Shown: positions 36,549 to 50,083, counted from the first letter of the stretch. The stretch is 64,000 nt of DNA from Meloidogyne chitwoodi (GCA_015183035.1 JACZZP010000017.1:2108001-2172000), one strand, 5' to 3'. The notes: generated from the sequence alone by a model not told the origin. Numbers and translations: made by a program.

Positions 36549-37889
36549 TCAGCAATTGCATTGTTGAGAAGCTGGTTTCTGCGATGTTCCCCCAGAGTTG
36601 AGCCGTAGCTATTTTTTTAAAGTTATTTTTAATAAATTTTAAATAAAAACCAACATTGCCTTGAGCCTGTTGATTTTGTTGCTGGTTTTGATCAAGACTT
36701 TCGGCCATTTTGTTACAAATTATCTAAAAATGTCTAGAGTAATTAAATAAAAATTTAGTAGTTAGAAAAAAATGTAAATTTAAAAAAATTAAAGTTGGCA
36801 ACTAACCTCAACTAATTTCTCAAACACAGGCTTTACATTAATATTTTCTTTCGCAGATGCCTCAAAGAATTCCAGACCTGAGTTTTTATTTTAAATAAAA
36901 AGAAACTGTTAGTCAAAACCAAGTTGGTCGGCGAGCTGTCGACCCCTTTCAATAGATACAACTCGCTCATCATCCATATCGCATTTATTGCCGACAAGTA
37001 CAACCTGTGCATTTTCCCAGCTGTACGTTTTTATTTGTGTGCACCAATCTTGAACAGAATTGAACGATCTACAAAATAATTTGTAATATATAATAGAATC
37101 TGCAGTAACGTTTAATTCAATCGAAAAAATTTTATGGGAAAATTCAAGTCTAGTTTAAAAAATCCTTAATCATCATTAGCATAATTGTTCATGAAAAGTT
37201 GAAAATTAAAAGGAATGAAATAGATGAAGAGGATTCATAAGAGAATTGAAGAAATTGGCGAATAAAAGAATAAAAAATATAATATCGAAAACTTCTTAAA
37301 ATTGTTTAAAAATATAAAAACTCACTCTTCGTTCGTGATGTCGTACCTGAAAACGCAAAAATTAATCATTTTAAAATTTATATGCCTACATAAGTATGAA
37401 ACCCATTGCACCGCGATAATAAGCCTGTATAAAAAAATAAAACACCATAAGTGTAATAAACCGTCGTGATTGTCCGGTAACGTTCCTGACCAGCAGTGTC
37501 CTTGAACAATGATTATATTTATCTTATTTTTTAATAAAAATACCCAAATTTGAAGTTTGACACGTTTATCGCCACGAAATACGGTTTTCACCTTAAAATC
37601 TATGCCAACTGTTGAAACAAAAGCAGAAGTAAACGAATCATCACAATAACGAAAAAGAAATGAAGTTTTTCCTACTGATGAATTTCTGCATTAAAAATAT
37701 ACAAAATGTTAAAGCTTAAATATTTATGGTTAAAGAAAACCCTATAATAAGCAGCTTAAACATGTAGTCAAAGTTTTGATCACTACTCGTCGTTGTTACC
37801 ACAGCGCTCGTTCCAATTGTACCTCCTGAACCTGATAAAGCCGAATTCGCATTTGTACTGGCAGTATTATAAGTAGTTGAGTGAGCCAT
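36549..37889 (-). CDS. rab-3: RAB-3 synaptic-vesicle small GTPase
   Basis: A Rab3-family GTPase on synaptic and secretory vesicles, acting in tethering and release. The N-terminus has a Ser/Thr/Gly-rich extension before [13 protein letters not shown]. The nucleotide-binding motifs are complete: P-loop [14 protein letters not shown], switch [15 protein letters not shown], switch [26 protein letters not shown] and [25 protein letters not shown] is typical of Rab3. The last intron must be spliced from AGGCAAT|GTTGG to ATAG|CTACGG. That gives a C-terminus of [10 protein letters not shown], the CxC double-geranylgeranylation signal, and a TGA at 36549-36551. Reading through without this intron would lose the lipidation motif. 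The start at 37889 is the first ATG of the frame. Introns are mostly short; one (37080-37320) is longer. Confidence 0.96.
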
Positions 37890-39698
37890 AACAATGTGAA
37901 TCCCAATTATTCAATGGGTGATCTCCTGAAAATGAAAATCTTAAAGAAAATGTGTATAAAAAATAAATAATTTTAATAAGATACTTAACACAAACAAACT
38001 TATATTTTTATGAAATAATTAACATTATTATTAAAAATATTCTTCTATAATAATATATGAAACAATTCGACTCATTTTGTTACTAGCTTAATTTAAAAAT
38101 TCATAAAATTGACTTTTTAACGTCAAATGCAGAAAAATAAAGCAAATAGATACAGAAAAGGGTAAATTTTAAAGAGAAAAATGTGAAAGAAAAGCCATAC
38201 TCTGGTTGTCAGTTAATAGTTTCGGTCATTTGTTTTTAATTTCAAATTGGATTATTGCAAAAACATAGTTTTGCCAATAATCTAATGCAGGAGATTTATT
38301 GATTTTTTAAAGTTACAGAATTATTGTCTAGAATGGTTTATTATATGACACAACGGTCACAAATAAAGAGAAAAAATAATCAACTTTCAGAATCCGAAAA
38401 AATGTAAGGGAGTTCACGGAAATGTGTGATTTCTAAAATCTTGTATAAGAATTCATTTTAGATGTTTGATTTGTTATAACTCTGAAGGCAGTTTCAGATT
38501 TATCACCCTTTCTTCTAACATAAGTGGTGAACAACGTTGTCTTTTTTAGTTCCACCCGAGAGAATATAGATGTATATTTTCTCTTTCGACTAGTGGGTAG
38601 AAATTCCGTCAATCTCTTATTGACATAGTGCCACTCTTGAGAACGGGAAAAATTCGTTGGTGATGCTGGTTTCAAAGTATGAGTTTTTCATGGACTGATG
38701 CAAAGAAATAAAGGGGAATAAGCATGCCCGGCTTTAACATTTTCTTTGCCTACTAACAAAAGTAAAGTATAAATCTAAAAGCAGACAATGCATGCTTGTC
38801 TAAAAATGGAGCAAGCAGAGGACGCATAAACAATATTGATTAATTTTGTTAACATGAGGAAAATTAAATCAGAAAGCGAAAATTAAAAATCCTATCACGC
38901 ACAAAAAATAAAAGACTGCTTAATAAAAATTACAAATACATATGAATACCGTTCGCTTTACGCTGTTCTATTGCAAATGGAAATTTCAATTAGTTTTAAC
39001 ATACCACCTTTTACTATTTTACCAAGGTACATTAAAAACAAAATCATAAACCAGAATAAAAATCATCCCACTCTATCTAAGAAAGAATAACCTGTAGTGT
39101 TTAGCCTGACTCATAAATCCTCATTTTAAACAATATATTGATATGATGTAAGATCTGAATGCAAAGCCAATTTTATTCCTCATTGTTGTTTTTTATATGT
39201 CTAATTAAATTATCAAAATATTAATTTTAATAAAAAAAAACATTTAAGGTATATTTTAAATTAAATTAATTGATGCCGATCTAATTAATAGAATAATATA
39301 AACAACATTTATATAAATGTAATTCAACGTTTTATATAAATAACATAACGTATATATTAAGATAGAATTGAAAAATGAATGCAATGAAAAGCATGAAAAA
39401 AGGTTGATAAATGAGTGGCAGCATTTAAAAGTATGTACCTCTGAAAGAATTTTATAGGATATTACATAAATGTATATGGATTTATGATTTCTCTAACAAT
39501 AAGATTAGAATTCTTTCATTGATAAAAAAATAAATTACTTTTAGCAATTTTAACCTTTCCCATGATTATCTAATTAAGTTTAGCGAAAAACAATTTTTTG
39601 AATCATAAATATAAAAAGAAAATCACATACAGTGAACTAACTAATAGAAAGCACGTGATAAAGCAGAACAAAAAACATTTCTATGAATTTCTTTCCTC
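37890..39698. other. Intergenic region between SETD2 and rab-3
   Basis: 1.8 kb with no clear gene. A minus-strand ORF at 38433-38675 (80 aa, basic, WHYVNKRLTEFLP, FRVITNQTS) has a somewhat higher GC content than its surroundings, but I recognise no family in it. The region should hold the rab-3 promoter and possibly alternative first exons. Confidence 0.5.
38433..38675 (-). CDS. Unrecognised 80-aa ORF
   Basis: A single open frame from MKPASPTNFSRSQEWHY to a TAA. It is basic and Ser/Thr-rich, with no signal peptide, transmembrane segment or known motif. It lies in the upstream region of rab-3 on the same strand. Codon content is less AT-biased than the flanks. It could be a small gene, an exon of something unrecognised, or a chance ORF. 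Confidence 0.2.
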   Translation of the reverse strand: MKPASPTNFSRSQEWHYVNKRLTEFLPTSRKRKYTSIFSRVELKKTTLFTTYVRRKGDKSETAFRVITNQTSKMNSYTRF

Positions 39699-42600
39699 TT
39701 ACGTTGATATTTGATGACCAGTTCCAGATTCTTTACCCTTAAAGTGTTTTATATAATCATCCACTAAACGGCGCGTGTTCTTTTGAACTTGAATGTTAAA
39801 CAGAAGCTCTTTGTTTTCTTCTTGACTATCCAAAACTTTGTGAGTAATCTAAATAAATTACTTTTTAACATTATTGCAATTAAAAGCGAAATGCGCTCAA
39901 ATAAAAAATACAGGCAAATTGAATTCCTTTTTGATTATTTTTCTTGTTATATGTATTGTTAAATAAAATACTAACCTTACGCAAGAAACCACTGTAATCA
40001 TTGGGATTTGGAAAGAAACGCTTTCGATACGACTCGATACATTTTGCTACAAGTGCAGATACTTGTCGTTTGAACTCCGCTCTACGCTGCTGTAAAATTA
40101 ACGGATTCAACACTGGGTCATCATTAATAGGAGCAGTAGCATTGAGATCAATCAACTCTTCACCTGCAGGTAAATCCCAACGAGTTTCTCTAAAAATCGA
40201 TGGTTAGTTTGAGAAATTGGCCGGGCAATAAAATGAATTATTCTCAATAAGAACAAACCTTGTATCTCTGTGATAGTAATATAGTGTTCCTTAAATTAAA
40301 AATGTATCAATTAAAAAATAATATGTTGCCTGACCATCAGTATCTCTAGCAACAAGCCATACACCGCTTTTCGTTAATAAATTAGGTGCTGTAGTTGGAT
40401 TGACAGAAGAGATTGTTGCTTTTGTCGTTAACGGATTGTTTGAATAAACAGCATCAGATGTAGAAACAAAATTAGCTTCAGATTCAGGTTCCGTTTTAGC
40501 CACTCTAATTGGATTAACGTCCGGAGTTTGAACAGCAGTATTAGTGCAGGTCTCCACAGCTGTATTAATTGGACTTTCCAAGTGCTGACCATTGGCTTGA
40601 GTTTTCGAAGCATTTGAGGATGACTGAACCGATGTAACATCTGAAAGCGACAAATGTGATCGATGTTGAGAGACTGAATATAAAATAAAAAATTTTAGTC
40701 TAATAAAACATACTTATTTAGAAAATCTATTTAAATATATTATCGTTAAATTAAAATTACAATGTTCAGTTTGTCCAACGAATGAATTGTTATTAATTGT
40801 AATAGATGGTTCACGATTGGAAATTCTTGGATCCTCTGGTGGTGTAGAATTTGATGGCTGATCGCCGCTTGAAACAATAGAGAAATTCTCTAGATGCTGC
40901 TGTGGTTGACGAATGACATTTTTTAAAACACTGTGAGGATTAGATTGAACATTGATAGTATGAGTAGAGACAGGCGTATGATTGCTACTACTGGGCAAAT
41001 TGTCTGAGACTGTTGCAACTCTTGCACGCTTTATGACAGGAATATTGGAAGTAGAACTAATGTTTTCTGCTAAAATATGAAATTGAAATGTAATGAAAAG
41101 ATTTTATTTGATTAATACTGCATAATATTGTCATGTTAACCCGAGATTTTCCCCGTTTCATTAAAATTAGTGTGATGAAGACTTCCTCCACAAATACATA
41201 TTTCATAAATTTAAATAGCTTCGGATCAAATAGTTATTTCTCTAAGGGATTCAGTAGAACTGGTAGGTCAAAAATAGAAACATACGATTATTGTTGTTAG
41301 AATGAGTTCTCTTCACTCCCAATGTTGTAGTAGCTGTTGATGCATTGTGCATCTTGATTGATATTGGTAGTTGTGAAAATTGCTGTTGTTTTGTTTGAAT
41401 ATTAACAAGCTGCTGACTTTGTTGAACAGCTAGAAACGGATTTGTTCCCAATCCTAACGGTAGAGGCGGAGGACCGTGAATATCTCTACGCATAGTTTCC
41501 ATAAAATAAACAAACTGAAATTGAAGAAAAATTATTCACGTTATTTTTTAAAACAAAAACCTCTTTTAATTGATGAATGTATGTATCTAACTTTGATGGA
41601 TCCTGAAGAATTGAGACACTAATTTTAGGTGGCTGCATCATATCGCTAGAATCCAATTCGTCACTTGAATCATGCTCCATCTCCATATTTTCCATTTTTA
41701 TAACACTGTAATTGCCGCTACTAGTTTCAATTGGTATCTTTTGATGTTTAGAGTCGTCACTAACATTCGAAAGCGGTAAAAAACAGCCCTTTGAAGCTGG
41801 TTTAGTGGCAGAATAATTTGGTATATCAAGTTCATTTTTGTTCATTATCTCTTGATGAATGGAACTAACATTTGGCACAACGTCAATAGGATGCTTCTTC
41901 CTCTGTGACTGATCATTATTATAAAGTTCTTTAGTTTTCGTTTCAACTTCTGCCATTATTGAACTAGTAGTAGTTAAACTATCACTTGACGTGCTACTCG
42001 ACGAGGTTGTCGAAGACGAATCATCATAGGATGATATCGAAGCATTGTCATCATTGATGGACACTTCATTCCTGCATTCTATTGATGAATTGTTATTATG
42101 AGTGCTTAAATGATTAGAAATAAATGATTAGAAGATAATTTAAAAATAACTTTAGAACATTATTTTCAATGTCCATTTTTGATTTAACAATAGGATGTGC
42201 CTGAACAAATGTCTTCAATTTTTCAGTAATAGTATTAATTTCTGCTTTTTTTGCTTCTTGTACTTGTTGACGTTGCTTCTGCTCTAATACATTCAAAACT
42301 TTTTCCTGTTCAACCTAGATTTGTGAAAAAATCAATAATTATTAATACCTTATCGTCAGATCCTTCGCACGAATTATGTATTCGGTTTTCATCGAGTACA
42401 GATTGTTTACGTTTTTCACATTCAGCATCATCACCAAATTTTCCTTCCTGTAATTATTATAAAACAATCATACAACAATATCAATCAAAATGACAAACTC
42501 AATTAAATAACAACGCAAAAAACTCACATTTTTTTGTCCAGTTCTATCAGGACTTATAGCATAAGAACGTTTACTTCCACTACTAAACCGTCGCCTATTA

Positions 42601-45600
42601 TCAAATGACTGACGCCTTCCACGAAAATAAAAGCGACTATTTCCATTTCCACTAAAACGACGTCCATTTCTTTGAAAACGTTCATTTCTTTGCGTTCGCC
42701 TTTCAGCTCTGCTAGAAGCATAATGCGATCTACGCTCTTCACTTCGTTTCCTTTCTCGAACATCTCTGTCATTATGATGATAGGAATGATGTCCACCTCG
42801 TGAAGGACTTCGACTTTTTGAATTAGCCCTGATAGATATTTTTTAGTAATTAATACATTTATAAAACAAATTGCCTCGATGAAGTTGTACTTAAATTTCT
42901 TTTTGAAGGTGTAGTTTTTGACTTAGAATGCTTAGAATCCAATTGTCTCGTTTCGGGTTCGATCCGCGACGAATTTTTCCTTTCAAAATTAGGCCAATTA
43001 CTATTTGAAGAAGCCTTTGAAATATTTAAATGTTAATATGTAATCAATTGTACGTAAAATAAAATATCATAAAAGAATTTCACCTTTTCCCCTAAAGATG
43101 CTCGCAAAGATTTCAACCGACGCTGAAGCATTTCTGCCTGAAAAGAATCTCAAATTAATTTAGATGAATAAATAGTTATCAATTTTGCATTATTTTTTGT
43201 AAAATGTTTTGTAAGTTATAATCGTAAAAATGTGGAATAATTCAATTACACGCTTAAATACCTGAACTTCTTTTGAGGACTTTTTATGCCGATCGCTCCT
43301 TTTCTCATGTTCTATTTTTTGTTTCTCTACTTCTTTTTCAAGAGTCAAGATGTTGTTTTCCTCGATCGGCTCTACTTTTGCTTTAATAGAATCATTCATC
43401 TTGTCGTCATTAACAGAATCGTCATCTTTATATTCCGGAGAACATACAGCCATTATCAAATCGGGAACGCGCATTACATCTAGTTTGTTATCCATTTTTT
43501 CAATTTCGTCTTTTATTCTATTTTTATCTATTTTTAAAATAAATTTTATTGATGTTAATTCTGCGATAGATCACCACAAATATTAAAAATCTAATCACAA
43601 AAACCCCATTTGCTAGATTTAAAAATGGCCCAATTTATCTTAAGAAACTATAGTACAGAATAATTGTTAAATATAAACTGGAAAACAATGTTTGAGTCGC
43701 AATAATTTTTATTCTATTTGAGTCTTAACAGACCTACATTTCAAAATACTAGTATTAGGGGGGTCAATCTTAAACATCGACAACCTAAATATCAACTGGC
43801 TCTAACAAAAAACAAAAAGTAAAAAATCTTACTTTTTTTCTTAATTAGCCCAATATTTAATTTATTTATTGGTTGCAGCTCTTTTAATGTACTATTAGCC
43901 GGTTCAAGTGATGGATGTATTTCAACACTACTTGGAAGAACTGTTGTCACAAGTGTTGGCTTCGTAGAAATTAATTTTGTAGCCGTGTCATCATCACCAT
44001 TTAAAACTTTACGGTGTTCTATTGTATGAGATAAACTATCAATAAGAGCCTTCTGCTGTACAGTAGATATTTGTGATGGTGGAGGAGGAGGAGGAATCAT
44101 CACAGGCGGTTGGGACAATAAATTTTGATCAGTCGTAGCTGCTACAGTTATGATAATTTAAAAAAAAAAGTTGATAATTTTAGAAAAATTTTCCTACATG
44201 GACATATTGAAGGTGGAGTTGTAGATGCTTGTTGTTGCGGCGGTGGTGGTGGCAATATTAATTGCATTGGTGGTGGAGGCGGAGCAGAAATTGCGAACAT
44301 CGCTGCAGCCACTTGTGCGGGATGTGGAAGATAATTAGGAAAAAGGAACGGAAGTCGCATCCCATTAAAAAGAGGATTTGTACATTCACTACCTCCCATT
44401 GCAAAATATGGAGATGGAAAAAGATCCTAAATGCATGAAAAAAAAATTATAAATAATAAATAGATTGCACATTTTCAAGAGTTGAATCAGATCCATATGG
44501 ATATCGTTGAAATTTTTTCAACTCTTCAAAGTGCCGTTTTACATCTTCGTCCCAGTAGTCCTCACTGCCATATTCATCCCTATCATAATCATTATATCTG
44601 TCATTATGATTAAAATTCATTTTAGAATGGGCAGGATTGTTGTTATGCGAAATGTTGTGTGGAAGAAATTTACGATAGTGATTCTGAAAGCGTTGATAGC
44701 GAAAATTTTGTGGTTGGTGATAGAGTTGTTTGTGATTTGGTCCTGCCTCGTTTTTGTTTAGTTGTGAAAACCGATCGAAATTTCGATTATTAACACATCT
44801 ATTCATATGTTCGCGATCATCTGACCTTGTACTGTCATTTCTGTGACGATGCCTATCGTGTTTATGGCGCGATTTGCTAAAGTTGTATGTTGTGAATTAT
44901 ATTAATAAATATTAATTTAAAAAGATAGAAGCAAACCTTTCTTCTATGACGCAAGATTCTTTAATACTGTCTACAAGCTTTTTAGGGATTTTGAAATCCC
45001 AGTCTACAAGTTTCCCCCATTTATCAGCTAATTGTGCGGCTAATCTTTTGAGTGACTCAAATTCAAGTACAAGGGCCTGTGATTGTCCTACTTTGCCCGA
45101 GGCAGAGAGAGCTTGATTACTAATAGCATCAACATCGGCTACAACTTCATCAACAACATTTGCGAGTATTTCTTTTATAACAAGTCTGTCCGGTAACTCC
45201 TAAAGTAAAAAAGAAATTCAATGTTGAATTAGTAAAAAATTATTAAAATAATATATTACTCACGAAATTGAGCATTTGTTTCAATGTACTCATTATGCAA
45301 ACTTCATCAACTTGATTTTTGTTAATCACTGGAAGACGCATTAAAAGACGCGCCTTAAATACATGTGTTATTAAAAACCAAAAATATTATGAGGAAAATA
45401 TTTTATGAAAATAGTGTATTTTTAATGAACTTTTAATTTTTACAACATATAAAAGGATTAATAAAGTTTACAATTTGCGATTGAAGTTGCAATGCACGAC
45501 GCTCAAATGCAGGTAGAACAAACCAAATTCGAATAAGTGCAAATCCTAAAAAAGAAAAGATTTTTGTTTTAAGTTTATTCTTATTTTAGCTTTAAAGTTT

Positions 45601-47374
45601 TATTTAAACTTTTAATTCATAAAAATAATTATTAAAAAACTAATAAACCTTGATTTGCTACAAATAAACGTAAAATGTTAGGATCATCAATTCGCAAAAG
45701 AAAATCGACCATTCGACGTCTAGACTCCATTTGGTCAACACGAACCATTAATCTGAAAATGAAACAGAAAATAAAGAAATTACTATTTAACCTGTTAAAT
45801 TCAAGCACTTGATCTCGATTGCGCAATGGACCGCGGAGTAATATTTCGTTAACTTCAGACTGTTCTCGAATTGTTGTATCACTTGAAGCAAAGGATCGTT
45901 GATGATGTCGATTATGTTTCAAATGTCTTTTGTGGGCAAAAATAGAACGATTAATATCATGAGACAATGATGTAAAAAACTTCCGAGGTCTGCCACGTTT
46001 TTTGAGTAACTAAATAATTCTACTTAAAATTAGTAGAATATAAGGTGAAAGAAAAATTAAGTTTAATTATAAGACCTTACCCCAATTGGAAAAATTGAAG
46101 TTTCAGTTTTGGGATCAATTGACAACTTTGATCCAGAATTAATACTAACTCCCTCAATAATTTTAGCTTCATCATCAGTAGATGAAAGTGAGTCAATGAA
46201 AGTATCAGATTCGCCACCACTTTCTCCCTCTTCTTCATTGCTAACTACACCGCTATCCTCTTTTGTACCTCCAATAAATCCAGTGCATTTTGGTGACTCG
46301 CAAAGACATTTTTGGGCTCTTCGACTAAAAAGGATTAGTATAACTTTTCAATTGCAACTATAATTTTTGAAAGCTTCGAGAATTATAAAAAAATTTAAAA
46401 TATAATACAGACCCATAACGCTCAAATTGATAGTTAAACGTCACTTCCTCACCCGCACGAATAGTTCGAATCGCAAAAAATCCTAAAAATGTTTAATAAT
46501 ATTGTTTGAAAAATTAAATATTATTCTAAAACAAATGTTTTTCTGCAAAACTTGAATTTACCAATACGAAGCTGTCGGCCCACTGTCCATTTTTGAGTGG
46601 CTGCATTAGGTTCACAACTATGATTGATAAAACGAGCTTCATTTCCTAACATTGTTGCATCAATAAGTGCTCCATTTCTAAGTGCCATAAGATAATGATG
46701 TTTGTGATCAGGATCTTTTCCATAACGACGAATTCGTTTAAACATTTCTTTATAATCAATAATTTCGCCAATATATTCAACGATGAACTGCCCACTGCAA
46801 TTAAATCCAGTTAAAAACATTGAAACGACTTACGGTGAAATATCATTCTTTGTACGTAATCCCCATCCCTTTGGACCTGTAAAGAAAAGTTCCAAGCCTG
46901 CATATTCTTTCTTAAAATAGATAAATTATTAAAAAATTATATATTATCAAAAAAAACATTTTGAAAACGTTTGTTAGTGCAATATTTTCCAGAAAGACAC
47001 TCATCTCCACATTCCATTAACAAAAGTCGATTTAAGCATTCTTCACCACAAGCCATTCCACGTTTCTTTTCCTTGCTTGATGGATTACAATCACATTGAA
47101 GTGATTTACACTCCTTACTTTCGGCATCAGGACAAAGCAGCAAATTCTCCACTATCTAAACAAAAAAACTTTTTTAAAAATATGCAAAAATAACTTTTTT
47201 ATATTCAGGAAACTTTGGCCATTCGTCTTGAGGAACCTTCTCTTGAAAAACGCTCAATTTCTGTTCTTCACTTTCTTTAGGAATAATTGATTTAACGACT
47301 GAAACCTTATGTTTTTTAGTCTTATCTTCAATGGTCATCTTCTTTAATTCTTTCTTCTTTAAAGTGCTCGCCAT
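39699..47374 (-). CDS. met-1: SETD2/Set2-type histone H3K36 methyltransferase
   Basis: It methylates H3 lysine 36 during transcription elongation, bound to the RNA polymerase II CTD. It starts at MASTLKKKELKKM, with very little in front of the catalytic part. The AWS domain has the Cys-rich MACGEECLNRLLLMECGDEC. The SET domain has GQFIVEYIGEIID, MALRNGALIDATMLGNEARF, the catalytic/SAM motif NHSCEPN and GEEVTFNYQFERYG. The post-SET is CLCESPKCTGFIGG. Long Ser/Asn/His-rich and RS-type sequence follows (about 40600-45900), including proline-rich runs near 44085 and 44250. Near the C-terminus a WW domain (VWLVARDTDG, YYYHRDTRETRWDLP) requires splicing a 54-bp intron at about 40292-40345. It is followed by the SRI domain (FKRQVSALVAKCIESYRKRF, ending HFKGKESGTG). 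AWS-SET-postSET-WW-SRI is the diagnostic SETD2 order. More than twenty introns are inferred, not all resolved. The symbol met-1 is by analogy with C. elegans. Confidence 0.93.
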
Positions 47375-47936
47375 TTAACAGAATTCTCGATCAAAAACCA
47401 ACTTTTAACCTTAAATAAACATAATAATAAGCAAAACAAAACCTGTATATTTCAAATAGATTCTTCTACATTTAAATTGTCATAAACTTAATTTCCCTAT
47501 GAACTAAAACCGAAAATAAATAGAAAACTCCCCAAAAAAGTATGTTTTAGTACAAACAAAATAGTGAAAAGGTAAACAAAAATAGATCACTCGATATGCC
47601 GTATTTTTTTAATAATAATTTTAATCAGATATGAAAGAATGTTAGATAACATTTCTTTAAATTTAAAGATCAGTGTAAATTTAAAGATCAGTGTAAAATT
47701 TATACTAAAATATAGATATAACCTCAAACAGAGTAGATTTTCTTTTGCAAAGCGGTTAAAAAAATGAACTGCAAAACATCTTTCAACTGACATAAGAAAA
47801 AAGTATTTATAAGAAAAACGATATCTATTCGCGACATTTTTTAAAATACATAATGCCAGATTCTAAAAGCGATGTTTTGCGCCAAATGATTCAACGAAAA
47901 ATATATGAATGCTCGAAGGAAACAGAAACACGTCAT
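47375..47936. other. Intergenic region between GTF3C6 and SETD2
   Basis: 560 bp, AT-rich. It contains an 18-bp direct duplication (TTTAAAGATCAGTGTAAA) near 47662-47700. The minus-strand ORF 47587-47793 has no recognisable features. Confidence 0.5.
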
Positions 47937-48475
47937 TCACTTCATCTTTGTATCATCATCTTTTGATAAAAGTACCTTTTTAGTAGAAAGCCTAGTATCA
48001 GACATTGCAACAAACTCCATTTTTGGTTTTTCTGCTGCATTTTTAAAGAATTTATTTTAATGAGTTATTTTTAAATATTACTTGCATCTCCATTTATTGA
48101 GAATATCATATCCGTTCCTAATGTTTCTGTCCACTCACCGGAGTAAAAGGACGAGCCTACCTATAAAGAATACGCTGTTAATTCAAATCTATGAAAAAAA
48201 ATTCATGAAACTGGGAAAGGAATCTGAACCACAAAAAATTTTCAGTCTGGAAAATTTATACGTTAGTTTAGTAGGCCCAAAAACTAAAACAAGACCTGAA
48301 CTAAAGGCGTTTCTGTATCTGCTTCTCGAACTCGAATTGCACCATTTTGAGCAGCCCTCTTCACAGCTTCATAGTCAAGTACTCCACGTAATTGTAACAA
48401 CATAACCTTTTCTTCATATTTATCCTGTGTACCAACTGAGCTAATATTGTGTGTTTTATCTTTTAGATTAGCCAT
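47937..48475 (-). CDS. TFIIIC subunit 6 (GTF3C6/TFIIIC35-like)
   Basis: A subunit of TFIIIC, which binds tRNA-gene promoters and recruits RNA polymerase III. Three exons: 48475 to ~48331, ~48163 to 48081, then ~48035 to 47937. The N-terminus has the family strand VMLLQLRGVLDYEAV, then ADTETPLVQ joined to VGSSFYSGEWTETLGTDMIFS. Human GTF3C6 has the matching DTERPILQVDSCVFAGEYEDTLGTCVIF. The C-terminal strand STKKVLLSKDDD matches the family TKK-type end. The protein lacks the acidic tail of the vertebrate form. It starts 115 bp after the end of the TTC4-like gene on the same strand, close enough for a shared operon. Confidence 0.87.
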
Positions 48476-48590
48476 TTACTTTAGAAAAATTATAGCTAAT
48501 GTTTTTAATAATTTATAAATATTCATGGATTTTCCTCAAATTTAAAAATATCAAAATATTAATAAATTTATTAACATAAAAAACTAAAAA

Positions 48591-49657
48591 TCATTTTTTG
48601 GTAAATGTTAGTTTTTTCTTATCAATTAATTTCATGTTATCAGCAAACCATTCTCGAGTATAAATTTGCAGTACTGGAATTCCATCACTAAAAACAATAC
48701 CCGGCCATTTAAGAACTTCTCCAAGGGAATTTATATGTGGTAATATTTCACGAACTATCGGATTTTGTTCATTTTTAATATTTAAAGCTATGCAAATACG
48801 AACATTCGAAGCACTAAACTTGTTTTTTAATTATCTTTTAATCTATGAAAAAATTAAACCGAAATTTATGCTCAGATTGATCCCAATCAGCAGGCTCCTC
48901 AAAAACTTCAGCGAGTATATCATCAAAAATGGAATCATCCGTGCATTCGCGAATAAAATCAGTTTGGCAATGCTCTGGATATAGAATTAGCAGCGGCCAT
49001 ACATGACGAACATCAAAGTCTATCTTTAAAAACCGTATGTTTTAATTCAATAAATTAAACAATAAACCTTGTCCGTCTTGACACTGCAAGATGGGACTTC
49101 ATCAGTTCCACCAGATTCTTTATCATATATCAACGCCTAAAAATGAGAACAAGTGTCTATCATAAATGACCAAAAATCCACTTAATCAACAAGTTTCTAC
49201 TACCTGAAGTGCTTGAATCTCTGTAGAATACTGGCCATCCGGACCAACTTTGAGTTCCCTAATGAATGCAGGATGTTGATCTATTTCTTTGCACCATTCA
49301 TCAAAGTTGAAAGGTTTTCCTTTGCTTGATTTCTCCTTTAAATAGAACACTTGAAAGTTGAATTTAAGAAATTAACCTTTTTATCTGCCAAATCTTGCAT
49401 AAATCTAAAGAAACAATAAAAAATAAAATTTTGACACTGATTTACGTCACACCAAAATATACTTCCCAAAAACAGAATCGGTCCCAAGTTTAATTCCAAA
49501 TATTTATTTCAAAGTACGCAAAAGGTTCTTTGAAAAATAACATCATCATCTTCAAAAAAACTTTCTGGAGGACGTAAATCATATTAATCATTTTAAATTA
49601 AAAAACTAATAATTACTTCTCGATGTCAGCATCAAGTTTTTCAGCTAAAGCGTCCAT
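48591..49657 (-). CDS. TTC4/CNS1-like co-chaperone lacking the TPR domain
   Basis: TTC4 (yeast Cns1) is an Hsp90/Hsp70 co-chaperone with three TPRs and a C-terminal wheel domain. Here MDALAEKLDADIEK (exon 1) is followed, after a ~200 bp intron, by FMQDLADKKEKSSKGKPFNF. Then come DEWCKEIDQHPAFIREL and QALQALIYDKESGGTDE, the N-terminal TTC4 region that precedes the TPRs. Instead of TPRs, one ~17-residue stretch leads straight to the wheel domain: VWPLLILYPEHCQTDFI, DWDQSEHKF, then VLKWPGIVFSDGIPVLQIY and a Lys-rich tail. Exons join in phase and the ORFs are intact, so it does not look like decay. About 240 aa against ~390-420 for the family. It would not be expected to bind EEVD tails. A second, full-length copy elsewhere in the genome cannot be excluded. 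Confidence 0.82.
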
Positions 49658-50083
49658 CGAAATTTATTAAAAATAAAATTTGTAACTTAAAACTATTATA
49701 CAGGTACCATATGTATTCAGTATATTTATTAATATATAAATAAAAACAATAAATAAAATTTTTTTATCATAGCTAAAGATAAAATATATTTTGCGTAAAT
49801 TTACGTCATCAAAAAATATTGGAGAGCGGATATATTCGTTTATCTTAAATTGGTTCCGATTTATTATTTAAACGTAAATATTTTTTAAATAGAATTCGCT
49901 CTCCTTCAAATAAATAAATTCTGATAAATTTCATATTTAAAATGTGATAGAAAAATCTTTTTCAGACGACAGGAAAATTTTGTGAATTATGGTTAGTTTT
50001 TGCCCGAAAATAAGAAAAATGGTATATACATAGTTCTTGGTTCTTTAGTTGTCTTCCATAAATCCCAAAGATCCGTTCAATGA
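49658..50083. other. Intergenic region between SMIM14 and TTC4-like
   Basis: 425 bp, AT-rich. No gene recognised. It separates two minus-strand genes. Confidence 0.5.

Noticed and set aside
36397..36708. Rab-3 ending by read-through of the last intron
   Set aside because: Splicing a GT..AG intron restores the CxC prenylation end that Rab3 needs; the read-through frame would lose it.
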